This document shows, piece after piece, positions 54,800 to 64,000 of a stretch of 64,000 bases of DNA (position 1 is the first letter of the stretch; each line of letters starts with the position of its first letter). Origin of the DNA: Chryseobacterium sp. MA9. Lineage in GTDB: Bacteria > Bacteroidota > Bacteroidia > Flavobacteriales > Weeksellaceae. A program made the translations under genes and the position numbers. The notes under the pieces were generated by a model. It saw only the letters and a program-made list of their open reading frames with translations. It did not search any database and had not been told where the DNA came from. The stretch lies in the NCBI RefSeq assembly GCF_024399315.1, contig NZ_CP075170.1:682001-746000 (forward strand), in the 5' to 3' direction.

Positions 54800-55294
54800 A
54801 TGGATCATTTTAAAGAAATATATTCCGGTTACAAGCACAGGGTGTATTTCTTTGTGGCAAAATATCTTTCGGAAGAAGAGGATATTGAAGAAATTGTTCA
54901 GGATATTTTTATGCACGTCTGGAAGTATTTATCCAAAGCCCATTCTCCGTCAGAAATCGAAGCACTTATCTTTAAATCTGCCAAACAGGAAATCTCCAAT
55001 TTCTACCGTAAAAGAAAAATGATTTTCGTTCCTCTTGAAAACTCGCAGGAAAGTCAGGATGAAGAAAGCTCAGAAATTGAAAAACAGGTACAGCAGGAAG
55101 ATCAGCTTAAAAAAATAGAAAGTCTTCTGGAACAGGTTCCCGAAAGAAGCCGCGAATTTTTCATCAAAAATAAAATCCAGAATCTCAGTCTTTTTACCAT
55201 TGCTCAGGAAAATGATATTTCTAAAACAGCCGTTGAAAAACATGTTAACAAGGTTCTGAAATTTCTGAGAGCGAATTTGAATTTTTTCTTTTAG
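54800..55294 (+). CDS. ECF-type RNA polymerase sigma factor
   Basis: A 164-residue extracytoplasmic-function sigma factor with sigma2 (EDIEEIVQDIFMHVWKYL, about residues 28-45) and sigma4 (LFTIAQENDISKTAVEKHVN, near 132-151) domains. The pair with the following FecR-type anti-sigma and the STN-bearing SusC receptor is the standard cell-surface-signalling layout. The probable target is the susCD operon downstream. Confidence 0.95.
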   Translation: MDHFKEIYSGYKHRVYFFVAKYLSEEEDIEEIVQDIFMHVWKYLSKAHSPSEIEALIFKSAKQEISNFYRKRKMIFVPLENSQESQDEESSEIEKQVQQEDQLKKIESLLEQVPERSREFFIKNKIQNLSLFTIAQENDISKTAVEKHVNKVLKFLRANLNFFF

Positions 55295-55440
55295 GTTATT
55301 CTGAACATTCCAAATTTCTTTCCATAAATCTGGCTTCAGTCAACTTTAGTCCAATATGAACAAATCGTTAAATCAAAAAAATAGAGGTTGACGATTGTAT
55401 ACTTCCTGCGTATTCTCTAATAAAGATCAAACAGGAGCGT

Positions 55441-56253
55441 ATGGATTTCGAAAATCAATGGAAATCAGTTAAAGATGAAAACAGGAAAATGAAAGATTCA
55501 GCAGATCAGCGAATCTGGAACGGACTTGAAAATAAAATCCGATCAAGAAACAATGCAAAAAGGTTTTTATGGGCAGCAGCTCTTCTTTTACCTTTATTTA
55601 CACTGATTACTTTATTTTCCACTGGGAATGAAATGAAATCTTCGGAACATCAGCAAATGGTTTTCAGAGCAGAAAAGATTCAAAAAGAATTTACATTATC
55701 TGATGGAAGTATCATTACACTGGAACCTGAAAGTGAATTGAGACTGACTGAAGATTTCGGAAAGAAGACCAGAAATGTTTCTTTTAAAGGAAAAGCGTTT
55801 TTCAGTGTTGCTAAAAATAAAGCATTGCCCTTTATTATTGATGCCAATGGATTTAAAGTAAAAGTATTGGGAACAAAATTTTTGCTTGATCAGAGATCCG
55901 TAGATAAAAAAGTCTATCTGAAAGAAGGAAAAGTGAAAATTGATTACAATGGTCATACAACTTACCTTTTACCCAAAGAAACATGGTTAGCTGATAAAGG
56001 TGGAGTAGAGAAGCATTTCTACGATCAGGATGTAGAAAGAACATTTGATTTTAATGAAATGAAATTCGGGCAGGCGGTTTCCCAACTGGAGAAGACGTAC
56101 AATATCTCTATAACTTATCCTCAGCATTACAAAGAGAATATTATAGATGGAGATATCACCGGAGACCTTAATAAAGTCATTAAAACAATAGGATTTCCAT
56201 TTAATCTTTCTGCAAGAAAACAATCAGAAAATCACATCATTTTAGAAAAATAA
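55441..56253 (+). CDS. FecR-family anti-sigma factor
   Basis: A 270-residue protein with a cytoplasmic N-terminal sigma-binding part (about 1-40), one transmembrane helix (FLWAAALLLPLFTLITLF, about 42-59), a periplasmic FecR domain (LSDGSIITLEPESELRL onward) and a C-terminal DUF4974-like domain (FDFNEMKFGQAVSQLEKTYN). In such systems the periplasmic domain senses the receptor's STN domain. The gene follows the sigma gene by 146 bases and precedes susC by 71 bases. Confidence 0.93.
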   Translation: MDFENQWKSVKDENRKMKDSADQRIWNGLENKIRSRNNAKRFLWAAALLLPLFTLITLFSTGNEMKSSEHQQMVFRAEKIQKEFTLSDGSIITLEPESELRLTEDFGKKTRNVSFKGKAFFSVAKNKALPFIIDANGFKVKVLGTKFLLDQRSVDKKVYLKEGKVKIDYNGHTTYLLPKETWLADKGGVEKHFYDQDVERTFDFNEMKFGQAVSQLEKTYNISITYPQHYKENIIDGDITGDLNKVIKTIGFPFNLSARKQSENHIILEK

Positions 56254-56324
56254 TGCACCAGTAATTGGGGTTACCGATGCATTGAAAATAAATCAGTCAA
56301 ATAACAACTAATTTCAGCAAAGCT

Positions 56325-59300
56325 ATGAAAAAAACAACAATTAGCATGATGTTGTTGGGTCTTTTGTGTGCGCCACAGTTTACCTACGCAGAGGCTAACA
56401 AATGTTTTCAACAGTCCGTTATTCAGCGGAGAACGCCTTTGATTACAATCTTTGAAAAACTTTCAAAAGAGCATGGCGTAAAATTCTTTTATTCAGTTTC
56501 AGACCTGAAAAATATCCAGGTGGATGAATCTCAGGTTAACTATCAGTCGTTATCAGCATCTTTGGACTATCTGAAAAAGAATATCGGTCTGGATTTTAAT
56601 GTAGATCAAAAAACGGTGACGGTTCGTCTCAATGCAAGAGCAATGGCAAAAATTCAGAGAACCAATGCTCAACAGTCTGCAGAGTATTTAAATCCAATTA
56701 AAGACACTGTAAAATCCAGAGAAAAGAACATTGATGAGGTTGTTTTGGTCGGTTATGGGAAGCAGAGCAAGAAAAACAATTCGGGTTCTATTTCTTCTAT
56801 TGATGAGAAACAGATGAAAGGGGTAGCTTCCAGTAATTTTGGAGACATTATCGCCGGAAAAGCAACAGGAGTTCAGATCACTCAGGCCAATGCAACGCCG
56901 GGAGGTTCACCATCAATAAGAGTGAGAGGCATTGGAACGTTGACAGCAGGATCCAATCCTCTGATTGTTGTAGACGGACTTCCCTTAACTGAAGGTTCCA
57001 ACCTGAATGCCATTGATCCTAATTCCATTGCCAAAATTGATATTTTAAAGGATGCCGCTTCTGCCGCAATCTACGGTTCCAGAGGAGCAAACGGAGTAAT
57101 TATCATAGAAACAAAGCAGGGAAAAAAGGGGAGAATGGCTGTTTCTTTCGATTCTTACTACGGAATGCAAATGAGAAGTGATAATGTGAAACTGGTCAAC
57201 GCTTATGATATGGCCACTTTTCTGAAGGAAGCCAGAGATAACAATTATCTTTCTAAAGGCAGCAACAGAAGTATTTCTGATAATAACGCCACAAGAATAA
57301 GCAAAGGAGCCTCTTTAAGAGAATTAATTCCTGATTATTTGGCGCCTTACCTTGCAAAACAGCCGGGATTAACAGATACTGACTGGCTGAATACCGTGAT
57401 GAAGCCAGCACCTATCAGCCAGACCTCACTGAATATTACCGGAGGAAGCGATAAGAGCAAATATGCTTTTACTATGAGCTATTTTAAACAAAAGGGATTG
57501 GTTATCGGGACAGATTACGAAAAATTTTCCACAAGCATCAACCTTTCGACAGAGCTTACAGACAGATGGAAAGTGGGAGTAACCATGACTCCGTCTTATG
57601 CAACGGGGACGATCAATGCGGCAGAAAACTCAAGAAGCTACAATCCTTTGCAGATGGCTACGGCAATGTATCCTTTCTTTAAACCTTACAATGATGACGG
57701 AAGTCTTGCTATTTCCCAGCAGATCTTAGGAAATACACCAACTGACGGAGCTTTGGTAGAAAATCCCGTTGCCGTTCAGGATATGACCAACAGAAAATAT
57801 ACTTTATTTAAAACATTCGGAAATATTTTCACTGAGCTTGAATTGTTGAAAGGTCTGAAATACAGATTATCTGTAGGTGGAGATTATTCAAATTACGAAT
57901 ACAATTTCTTCGATCCTTCTACAGTAGGAGCTTACAGAGCGGCAGCTCCGGATGTTACTTTTGCCAACAGAACAGAATATATCCGCAAAAATTATTTAAT
58001 TGAAAACTTACTTTCATTTGATCAAAAGTGGGGCTCTCACCGGGTGGATGCTATTGCAGGACAGTCTTTTCAGCAGGAAGATAATACGCAGCTTTTAACC
58101 GAAGCCACAGCATTTCCTGATAACAGTATCCGAAATATTGCGGGCGGAACTTCATTTAAAAATACATTAACACAATACAAATGGAGGCTGTTCTCTTATT
58201 TCTCCAGGGTTAATTACACCTTTGACAATAAGTATAACCTGATGGCTTCTTATCGTAGAGATGGTTCTTCACGTTTCGGAAAAAATTCTAAATGGGGAAA
58301 TTTCTATGCATTTTCTGCAGGATGGACAATCAGTAACGAAAATTTCTTTCCTGAAAATACAATTGTGACTGATTTGAAGCTTAGATACAGCCTGGGAAGC
58401 AACGGAAATAATCAGATTCCTAATTTCGGAGCACTTTCACTGATGAATCCTGATAATTATAACTTTGGGGGAACTTTAGTACCTGGATATACAACGGCAA
58501 CAGCTCCCAATCCGAATATTTCCTGGGAAAAGTCCAGATCAAACAACTTCGGAATCGATTTTTCTTTGTTTAAAAATGTACTGAACATTTCTGCAGATTA
58601 TTATATCCTCAACAGAGATGGTTTGCTATTGGATGTTCCCGTTCCGCAGCAATCTGGTTTCAGTACTTCACTTCAAAATATTGGTAAAATCAAAAATTCC
58701 GGTTTTGAATTACAGATTGCGTCAAAAACTTTTACCATCGCTAAAGACTTTACCTATTCGGGAAGCTTTAATTTTTCAACCAACAAAAATGAAGTATTAG
58801 CACTGGCAAACGGCCAGAACCAGATCATCACGGGAGAAAATAACTTCTCTGTAACCAAAGTAGGCGGCTCTATTGGTGAAATGTATGGCTACAATATCCT
58901 TGGAATCTATAAAACTCAGGAACAGATCAAAAATTCACCACATATTACCGGAACAATGGTCGGAGATTATATTATGGAAGATCTGAATGGCGACGGGAAA
59001 ATTGATGTCAACGATAAAAGAAGCTTTGGAAGCGGGGTTCCGAAATACATTCTTGGTTTCAATAATAATTTCAGATACGGACTTTTTGAGCTGAGCTTCT
59101 CATTATACAGCGAAATTGGTAAGAAAATCTATAATGCTGATGCTGTAACCACTTTAGAATCAGGAGAAGGCTTCGGAATGGCCTCACAGTATTATTTTGA
59201 CAATCGTTACAACGCAGTATCCAATCCTGATGGATTTTTCGGGATGCCGAATATGAATTTCTCCAATAACAGAAAAGAGGCCAGAACTTCAAATTTATAC

Positions 59301-59549
59301 TTTAAAAATGCAGATTATGTAAGACTGAGATCGCTTCGCCTGGCTTTTAATTTACCCAAATCTATGCTTGAAAATATCGGGATAGAAAATGCACAGATTT
59401 ATCTGGTAGGAAATAATCTTTTCACGCTGTCAAAATATAAAGGAATGAACATCGATGCTACTTCAGATAATGTTCTTACGCAAGGCTTTGATCAGGCTTA
59501 TTATCCGGTAGCTAAAATTTATTCTATGGGCTTTAACCTTAAATTTTAA
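56325..59549 (+). CDS. SusC/RagA-family TonB-linked outer-membrane protein with STN domain
   Basis: A 1074-residue TonB-dependent transporter. After a signal peptide ending TYAEA there is an STN (secretin/TonB N-terminal) signalling domain (about residues 30-105) that contacts FecR. The TonB box is DEVVLVGYG, near residue 138. The plug has PSIRVRGIGTL and AASAAIYGSRGANGVIIIET, and the C-terminal barrel ends SMGFNLKF. The usual carboxypeptidase-regulatory-like domain before the TonB box is missing: a short linker directly joins STN to plug. It pairs with the SusD gene four bases downstream. Confidence 0.94.
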   Translation: MKKTTISMMLLGLLCAPQFTYAEANKCFQQSVIQRRTPLITIFEKLSKEHGVKFFYSVSDLKNIQVDESQVNYQSLSASLDYLKKNIGLDFNVDQKTVTVRLNARAMAKIQRTNAQQSAEYLNPIKDTVKSREKNIDEVVLVGYGKQSKKNNSGSISSIDEKQMKGVASSNFGDIIAGKATGVQITQANATPGGSPSIRVRGIGTLTAGSNPLIVVDGLPLTEGSNLNAIDPNSIAKIDILKDAASAAIYGSRGANGVIIIETKQGKKGRMAVSFDSYYGMQMRSDNVKLVNAYDMATFLKEARDNNYLSKGSNRSISDNNATRISKGASLRELIPDYLAPYLAKQPGLTDTDWLNTVMKPAPISQTSLNITGGSDKSKYAFTMSYFKQKGLVIGTDYEKFSTSINLSTELTDRWKVGVTMTPSYATGTINAAENSRSYNPLQMATAMYPFFKPYNDDGSLAISQQILGNTPTDGALVENPVAVQDMTNRKYTLFKTFGNIFTELELLKGLKYRLSVGGDYSNYEYNFFDPSTVGAYRAAAPDVTFANRTEYIRKNYLIENLLSFDQKWGSHRVDAIAGQSFQQEDNTQLLTEATAFPDNSIRNIAGGTSFKNTLTQYKWRLFSYFSRVNYTFDNKYNLMASYRRDGSSRFGKNSKWGNFYAFSAGWTISNENFFPENTIVTDLKLRYSLGSNGNNQIPNFGALSLMNPDNYNFGGTLVPGYTTATAPNPNISWEKSRSNNFGIDFSLFKNVLNISADYYILNRDGLLLDVPVPQQSGFSTSLQNIGKIKNSGFELQIASKTFTIAKDFTYSGSFNFSTNKNEVLALANGQNQIITGENNFSVTKVGGSIGEMYGYNILGIYKTQEQIKNSPHITGTMVGDYIMEDLNGDGKIDVNDKRSFGSGVPKYILGFNNNFRYGLFELSFSLYSEIGKKIYNADAVTTLESGEGFGMASQYYFDNRYNAVSNPDGFFGMPNMNFSNNRKEARTSNLYFKNADYVRLRSLRLAFNLPKSMLENIGIENAQIYLVGNNLFTLSKYKGMNIDATSDNVLTQGFDQAYYPVAKIYSMGFNLKF

Positions 59550-59553
59550 AATC

Positions 59554-60957
59554 ATGAAAAAAATATTCATTACAATATTCAGCCTTTCAGTGATGTGCTC
59601 ATGCTCGTCCGATCTTTTGAATGTCAATCCTGAGGCACAGAAAGTTTCATCACAATTTTATACCAATTCCTCTGAAATTGAACAGGGTATTATTTCAGTG
59701 TATGGAGCTCTTCAGTATACCGGACAGTATCAGCTGGCTATGCCGGCTTTGGGAGAATTACCTTCAGATAATACTTATGATGAGGTTCCTGCCAATGATT
59801 CTTTTACGTATGGTGAATTGGATTTTTTCACGATTCAGCCTAATAACAGCCTTATTGCAAGCGCGTGGAAGGACCATTATATAGGCATTCAGCAGGCAAA
59901 TATTATTCTGACGAGGATTGGAAAAATTCCTGATATGACGGATGCTCTGAAGAATACAAGGATTGGCGAAATGAAATTTCTGCGTGCGTTGATGTATTTT
60001 AATCTGGTGCGAATTTATGGTGATGTTCCGTTGGTTTTAAAAGAAACTACGAATGTTAACGATTATTTCGGGCAGTCAAGAACTCCTGCTGCAGAGGTGT
60101 ATTCAGCCATAGAAAAGGATTTGAAAGAAGCTATTGACCTTTTACCGGTAACAACTACGCAAAAGGGGAGAGTGACTAAAGGAGCAGCGTTGGGAATTAT
60201 GGGTAAAGTGCTTCTGACACAGAAGAAATTCACTGAATCATTGACTTATTTAAATCAGATTGAATCTTTGGGCTATCAGCTTTTGCCGGATGTCAATAAA
60301 ATTTTTGATGTCACCAATAAAAATAATGCTGAAATTATTTTTGATGTACAGTTCACCTCAGGATTGAATGGCAATTCGGAGGGAAGTACGGCATTTCAGA
60401 TGTTCAGTCCTTCCGGATCGGTTTCAGGAGCCAAAGGACACAATCTTCCGACCAAGGAAGTTTACAACCTTTATTCAGCCAGTGATACCAGACGTTCTGC
60501 ATATATCGGGCTTACTTCAAACGGAATTCCTTTCAGTAAAAAATTAGTGAAAACATCGAATACTATTGCTGATGGAGGAAGCAATTTTGTGGTGCTGAGA
60601 TTAGCCGATGTTTTTCTGATGATGGCAGAATGTTTTGCCGAACAGAATGACGTTATCAACGCCAATGTATATCTAAATAAAATTAAAACCAGAGCAGGAA
60701 TTGCTGCTGTCAACCTTTCAACAAAAGATGCTTTGCTTAATGAAATTGACCGTGAAAGAAGGCTGGAATTTGTAGGAGAGGGACACCGTTGGTTTGACCT
60801 CGTGAGAACCGGAAAAGCGATCTCGGTAATGACGGATCATTTTAATAATAATCCCGGATACAGTACCGCACAGATCAAACCTCATCATCTTCTGATGCCG
60901 GTTCCGCAGGGACAGATCAATACAGACCCTGCTATTAAACAAAATCCAGGATATTAA
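59554..60957 (+). CDS. SusD/RagB-family nutrient-binding lipoprotein
   Basis: A 467-residue surface lipoprotein that lids the SusC channel. The signal ends MCSC (C16 or C18) and the mature part starts SSDLLNVNPE. TPR-like helices and SusD motifs are visible, including EMKFLRALMYFNLVRIYGDVPLV and LLNEIDRERRLEFVGEGHRW near the C-terminus. It starts four bases after the SusC stop. The ligand should match the SusC substrate, plausibly a glycerophosphodiester given the next gene. Confidence 0.94.
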   Translation: MKKIFITIFSLSVMCSCSSDLLNVNPEAQKVSSQFYTNSSEIEQGIISVYGALQYTGQYQLAMPALGELPSDNTYDEVPANDSFTYGELDFFTIQPNNSLIASAWKDHYIGIQQANIILTRIGKIPDMTDALKNTRIGEMKFLRALMYFNLVRIYGDVPLVLKETTNVNDYFGQSRTPAAEVYSAIEKDLKEAIDLLPVTTTQKGRVTKGAALGIMGKVLLTQKKFTESLTYLNQIESLGYQLLPDVNKIFDVTNKNNAEIIFDVQFTSGLNGNSEGSTAFQMFSPSGSVSGAKGHNLPTKEVYNLYSASDTRRSAYIGLTSNGIPFSKKLVKTSNTIADGGSNFVVLRLADVFLMMAECFAEQNDVINANVYLNKIKTRAGIAAVNLSTKDALLNEIDRERRLEFVGEGHRWFDLVRTGKAISVMTDHFNNNPGYSTAQIKPHHLLMPVPQGQINTDPAIKQNPGY

Positions 60958-60973
60958 TTAAACATTTGAAATT

Positions 60974-61852
60974 ATGCTAAACAATAAATTATTACCACTG
61001 TTTCTTCTTATTTTTTCTTCCCTGTTCATTGCACAGCAAAAGAAAATTTCACTTTCTGATTTTCCTGATAACAAAGTAATGGTGGTAGCTCACCGCGGTG
61101 ACTGGAGAGAGGCTCCGGAAAATTCGGTGTGGGCCGTGAAAAAAGCCATTGAAAAAGGAGTGGATATGGCTGAAATAGATCTTGCCATGACCAAAGACAG
61201 TGTTTTGATCCTGATGCATGATAATACGATCGACAGAACGACAACAGGAAAGGGAAAACCGTCTGATTTTACACTAGCTGAAATCAAGAAACTGCATCTG
61301 AGAGACGGGCTGGGAGTGGAGACCCAAATGAGAGTTCCCACATTACAGGAAATCCTAGAAATCACAGACGGTAAAATTCTTCTGAATCTGGATAAAGGTT
61401 TTGATTACATAAAACAGGTTTATCCTTTGGTGAAAAAACGAAATATGCTAGATCAGATTTTGTTTAAAGGCCACGAATCTTATGCTGAATTTAACCAGAA
61501 ATACGGAGATATTAAAAATGATATCCACTATATGCCGATTATCCAGTTGAGCAACAGTGAAGATCTTAAAAAAATTTCAGAATATGTTAAAAACTATAAG
61601 ATTTATGGTTTTGAATTTACAGTAGGAACAACGGAAAAAAATCTGATTGATTTTAAATCTTTAAGAGAAAAAAAGGTCAAAATCTGGGTCAATTCATTGT
61701 GGCCGCATCATAATGCAGGAAATAATGATGATCTGGTTCTGGAAAATGCTGATGTTTATGATTGGTATATTAATAGAGGAGTCAACATTATTCAGACTGA
61801 CCGCCCGAAAGAACTTATTAATTATCTGAAGCGTAAAAAGCTTTATTATTGA
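60974..61852 (+). CDS. glycerophosphodiester phosphodiesterase, exported
   Basis: A 292-residue TIM-barrel hydrolase with signal peptide ending SLFIAQQ. The metal and catalytic residues are seen in VVAHRGDWREAPENS (H37, R38, E46), AEIDLAMTKD (E65, D67) and LMHDNTIDRTT. It hydrolyses deacylated phospholipids to sn-glycerol 3-phosphate and an alcohol, or a related diester. As the last gene of the ECF/FecR-SusCD cluster, 16 bases after susD, it indicates the nutrient class of the system. Confidence 0.92.
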   Translation: MLNNKLLPLFLLIFSSLFIAQQKKISLSDFPDNKVMVVAHRGDWREAPENSVWAVKKAIEKGVDMAEIDLAMTKDSVLILMHDNTIDRTTTGKGKPSDFTLAEIKKLHLRDGLGVETQMRVPTLQEILEITDGKILLNLDKGFDYIKQVYPLVKKRNMLDQILFKGHESYAEFNQKYGDIKNDIHYMPIIQLSNSEDLKKISEYVKNYKIYGFEFTVGTTEKNLIDFKSLREKKVKIWVNSLWPHHNAGNNDDLVLENADVYDWYINRGVNIIQTDRPKELINYLKRKKLYY

Positions 61853-61883
61853 TCAGTTTAATTTTTATAATATGACCAAAAAC

Positions 61884-61914
61884 AAAAGGTGGACTATTGC
61901 AGCCCACCTTTCTT
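61884..61914. terminator. bidirectional terminator
   Basis: AAAGGTGG and CCACCTTT pair around a loop and are flanked by T-rich DNA on both sides. It ends the SusCD cluster and the convergent hydrolase gene. Confidence 0.8.
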
Positions 61915-61933
61915 TATATATAGATATGTTCTG

Positions 61934-62755
61934 TTAAGACTGGATAAATTCCAAAAGATCTTTATTTATAGTTTCATGTTCTGTGGTTGGCATTCCGTGT
62001 GGAAAACCTGGGTAGGTAATCAGTTTACCGTTCTTTAATAATTTCGCTGATTTTATAGCAGAATTTTCAATAGGTACAATCTGATCATCCTCTCCGTGTA
62101 ATACCAAAACAGGAATATCAACTGCTTTCAAATCTTCTGTGAAATCGGTTTCAGAAAATGCTTTAATACCGTCATAGTGAGCAACAATTCCTCCCATCAT
62201 TCCCTGTCTCCACCAGTTTCTCTGAATACCGTCTTTGATGTCAGCTCCTTCTCTGTTGTAACCATAGAAAGGAAATGTCAGATCAAAATAAAACTGCTGT
62301 CTGTTGTTTAATGTCTGTTCTCTGATGTTGTCAAAAACTTCCATCGGAACTCCATCAGGATTGTTCTCGCTTTTTACCATAACCGGAGGAACAGCACTGA
62401 TTAATACTGCTTTTTTTGCTCTGCCATTGGCATATTTATGTACATAGCGGATCACCTCACCACCACCTGTAGAATGTCCTATATGAACAACATCTTTCAA
62501 ATCAAGAAATTCTACAAGTTCCGCAGCATCGGAAGCATATTGCTCAATGGTATGGTTATAGATATTCTGGCTTGAACGGCCGTGGCCTCTTCTGTCATGA
62601 GAAATTACTCTGTAACCTTTCTGTAAGAAAAAGATAACCTGTGCATCCCAGTCGTCAGATGATAATGGCCATCCGTGGTGAAACATTAATACAGGTCCTT
62701 GTCCTTGGTCTTTGTAAAAAATCTCGGTTCCGTCTTTTAATGTAAGTGTGCTCAT
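61934..62755 (-). CDS. alpha/beta hydrolase of the non-heme haloperoxidase group
   Basis: A 273-residue cytoplasmic hydrolase. The triad is S95 in IGHSTGGGE, D223 or D224 in HGEDDQIVP, and H253 in PGFPHGMP; the oxyanion region is FHHGWPLS. The SHDRRGHGRSS segment and the length place it with bacterial perhydrolases/esterases annotated as chloroperoxidases. The natural substrate is unknown. It stands alone. Confidence 0.92.
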   Translation of the reverse strand: MSTLTLKDGTEIFYKDQGQGPVLMFHHGWPLSSDDWDAQVIFFLQKGYRVISHDRRGHGRSSQNIYNHTIEQYASDAAELVEFLDLKDVVHIGHSTGGGEVIRYVHKYANGRAKKAVLISAVPPVMVKSENNPDGVPMEVFDNIREQTLNNRQQFYFDLTFPFYGYNREGADIKDGIQRNWWRQGMMGGIVAHYDGIKAFSETDFTEDLKAVDIPVLVLHGEDDQIVPIENSAIKSAKLLKNGKLITYPGFPHGMPTTEHETINKDLLEFIQS

Positions 62756-62951
62756 AGTTTTAAATTTTTAATGTTAATTATTAATTTATATGATAATTTT
62801 TTTGTTGTCTTAATTCTTTAACAAATGTAGGACAGTTTGAGTTCACTGAAATTAAACTAGATTAATTTCGTCCATATTTAATAAAAAATTTTTATTTGAT
62901 ATCTGATCCGTTTTTGTCTGCAACCTTTTGAAGAATCGAAATTTTTTACAG
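62756..62951. other. intergenic region upstream of the hydrolase
   Basis: AT-rich, with no ORF or RNA gene recognised. The hydrolase promoter should lie here on the minus strand, but no TAnnTTTG box stood out. Confidence 0.45.
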
Positions 62952-62987
62952 AAAAGGCACTAACCAAAGATAGTTAATGCCTTTTTG
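62952..62987 (-). terminator. terminator after the phzF-like gene
   Basis: AAAGGCACTAAC and GTTAATGCCTTT pair with one mismatch around an eight-base loop, with T residues on the minus-strand 3' side. Confidence 0.8.
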
Positions 62988-63056
62988 TTTGCTGCCAATC
63001 TAATACATCGTTCGCCGGAACGAGCTGTTTGACTATTCAGTTTGATCAGGATCATA

Positions 63057-63845
63057 TTATTCTATCCATAGATATCCCATAGAATAAGTTTTGGCTTTAC
63101 CTGCAACAATAACCCTTTCATTTTTGTTTTCACAATAGAGCTGTCCACCTCTTTCAGACAGCTGACGGGCAAAAAGCGTATCTTTTCCTAATCTTGAAGA
63201 CCAGAACGGAATGAGCGAGCAGTGTGCAGAGCCGGTTACAGGATCTTCGAGAATAGATGACTGTGGAGTAAAATATCTTGAAACAAAATCACTGTCTGTA
63301 CCGGCAGCCGTCACAACAAGGCCGCCAGGATCCAGATTGATAAGGTCAAAAACAGATCTTTCAATCTTGATATTTTTGATGTCATCCTCAGAATCATATA
63401 GCAGAATATAATCTCTTGATTTGAAAACTTCTTTGGGCTGTATATTCAGCGATCTGGATATAGTGTCTGGAAGAACTGCTGTTTCGGGCATTCTTGAAGG
63501 AAAATCCATATAATAAGTGTCATCTTTAACATCAACTATTAATTCACCGCTTTTAGTTTCAAAAATGATTCTATTGCTCTGATAGTTTAAGATTGAAATC
63601 AAGCAATGAGCTGTGGCCAGAGTAGCATGTCCGCATAAGTCCATCTCTATTTCAGGTGTAAACCATCTCAGATGAATTGTATTGCCATTGTCAATAAAGA
63701 AAGCTGTTTCGGCTACGGCATTTTCGCGGGCTATTTTTAAAAGCAATTCATCAGCTAACCAGGTTTTTAAAGGAACGACACATGCAGGGTTTCCATGGAA
63801 AATTTTTTCAGTAAATGCATCTATTTGATATAATTCTAACTTCAT
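63057..63845 (-). CDS. PhzF-family isomerase-like protein
   Basis: A 262-residue protein with the two-lobed diaminopimelate-epimerase fold. The start MKLELYQIDAF is chosen; a longer frame of 23 more codons is not family-like. Typical segments are FHGNPACVV, AETAFFIDNG with the active-site Glu, DLCGHATLATAH and EDPVTGSAHCSLIPFW. PhzF isomerises a phenazine precursor, but no other phenazine genes are present, so another isomerase reaction is likely. Confidence 0.92.
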   Translation of the reverse strand: MKLELYQIDAFTEKIFHGNPACVVPLKTWLADELLLKIARENAVAETAFFIDNGNTIHLRWFTPEIEMDLCGHATLATAHCLISILNYQSNRIIFETKSGELIVDVKDDTYYMDFPSRMPETAVLPDTISRSLNIQPKEVFKSRDYILLYDSEDDIKNIKIERSVFDLINLDPGGLVVTAAGTDSDFVSRYFTPQSSILEDPVTGSAHCSLIPFWSSRLGKDTLFARQLSERGGQLYCENKNERVIVAGKAKTYSMGYLWIE

Positions 63846-64000
63846 GATTGATAAAAATTTCTGTCTGTAACGAAGATACTTTATTTTTCGGACAGCTGTT
63901 GATAGATTTATCATTCTGCTGTTTTTTTAATCATTTTTTGAAGTTGGCTTATAAGATGGTAGCGTAGATTATTAATAAATCTTTATTTATTATCATGTAT

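Noticed and set aside
63846..63914. 23-codon extension of the PhzF-like protein
   Set aside because: Family members begin at the MKLELYQIDAF position; the extension is only upstream open frame.

Overview
The window looks like chromosome of a flavobacterium close to Chryseobacterium (Weeksellaceae, Bacteroidota). This is inferred from AT-rich DNA, Bacteroidota-type promoters (TAnnTTTG -7 boxes, often with an upstream TTTG/TTG), few Shine-Dalgarno sites, and lineage markers: PorQ of the type IX secretion system, the TamL lipoprotein, a SusC/SusD pair with ECF sigma and FecR, and a TPP-riboswitch/PnuT unit. No tRNA, rRNA, CRISPR array, complete IS element or intact prophage was seen.

Layout. 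1-5.5 kb: a MarR-headed beta-oxidation operon on the minus strand (marR, fadN-type, thiolase, acyl-CoA dehydrogenase) with two near-identical palindromes at its head and a decayed four-helix-bundle gene inside. 5.5-8.8 kb: a TlpA/FecCD/ATPase iron-type uptake operon split by a GxxExxY gene and CGCAAAG repeats. 8.8-13.9 kb: a PaaE-like reductase, a DUF218 protein, TamL and a SpoU-family RNA methylase with overlapping divergent starts. 13.9-17.9 kb: envelope-stress-like small proteins, cmk, porQ, pyrH. 17.9-21.2 kb: an accessory segment between pyrH and frr holding a lipase, a possible phage-portal remnant, an orphan lipoprotein and a broken ORF. 21.2-28.8 kb: frr, a KAS III enzyme, a lipoprotein, LptF/G, LolA, FtsK. 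29-34 kb: an exported isochorismatase-like hydrolase, a Crp/Fnr regulator, and a CcsBA cytochrome c biogenesis gene broken by two frameshifts. 34-39 kb: an SPFH protein with an RHH protein, and lysine catabolism (amaB, lat). 39-46 kb: two small genes, then a GbsR/MarR-controlled RND efflux operon. 46-52.8 kb: a BtrH-domain peptidase-like protein, GNAT/MarR pair, zinc-ribbon protein, TonB receptor, AlkB. 52.9-54.7 kb: TPP riboswitch, PnuT and an unexpected acyl-CoA-dehydrogenase-like flavoprotein. 54.8-61.9 kb: ECF sigma, FecR, STN-SusC, SusD and a glycerophosphodiesterase. 62-64 kb: an alpha/beta hydrolase and a PhzF protein.

The best candidates for new biology are the PnuT/flavoprotein pair under a TPP riboswitch, the cell-surface-signalling SusCD/glycerophosphodiesterase locus whose SusC lacks the usual carboxypeptidase-regulatory-like domain, and the twin MarR palindromes. 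The most striking sequence anomaly is the doubly frameshifted ccsBA gene.
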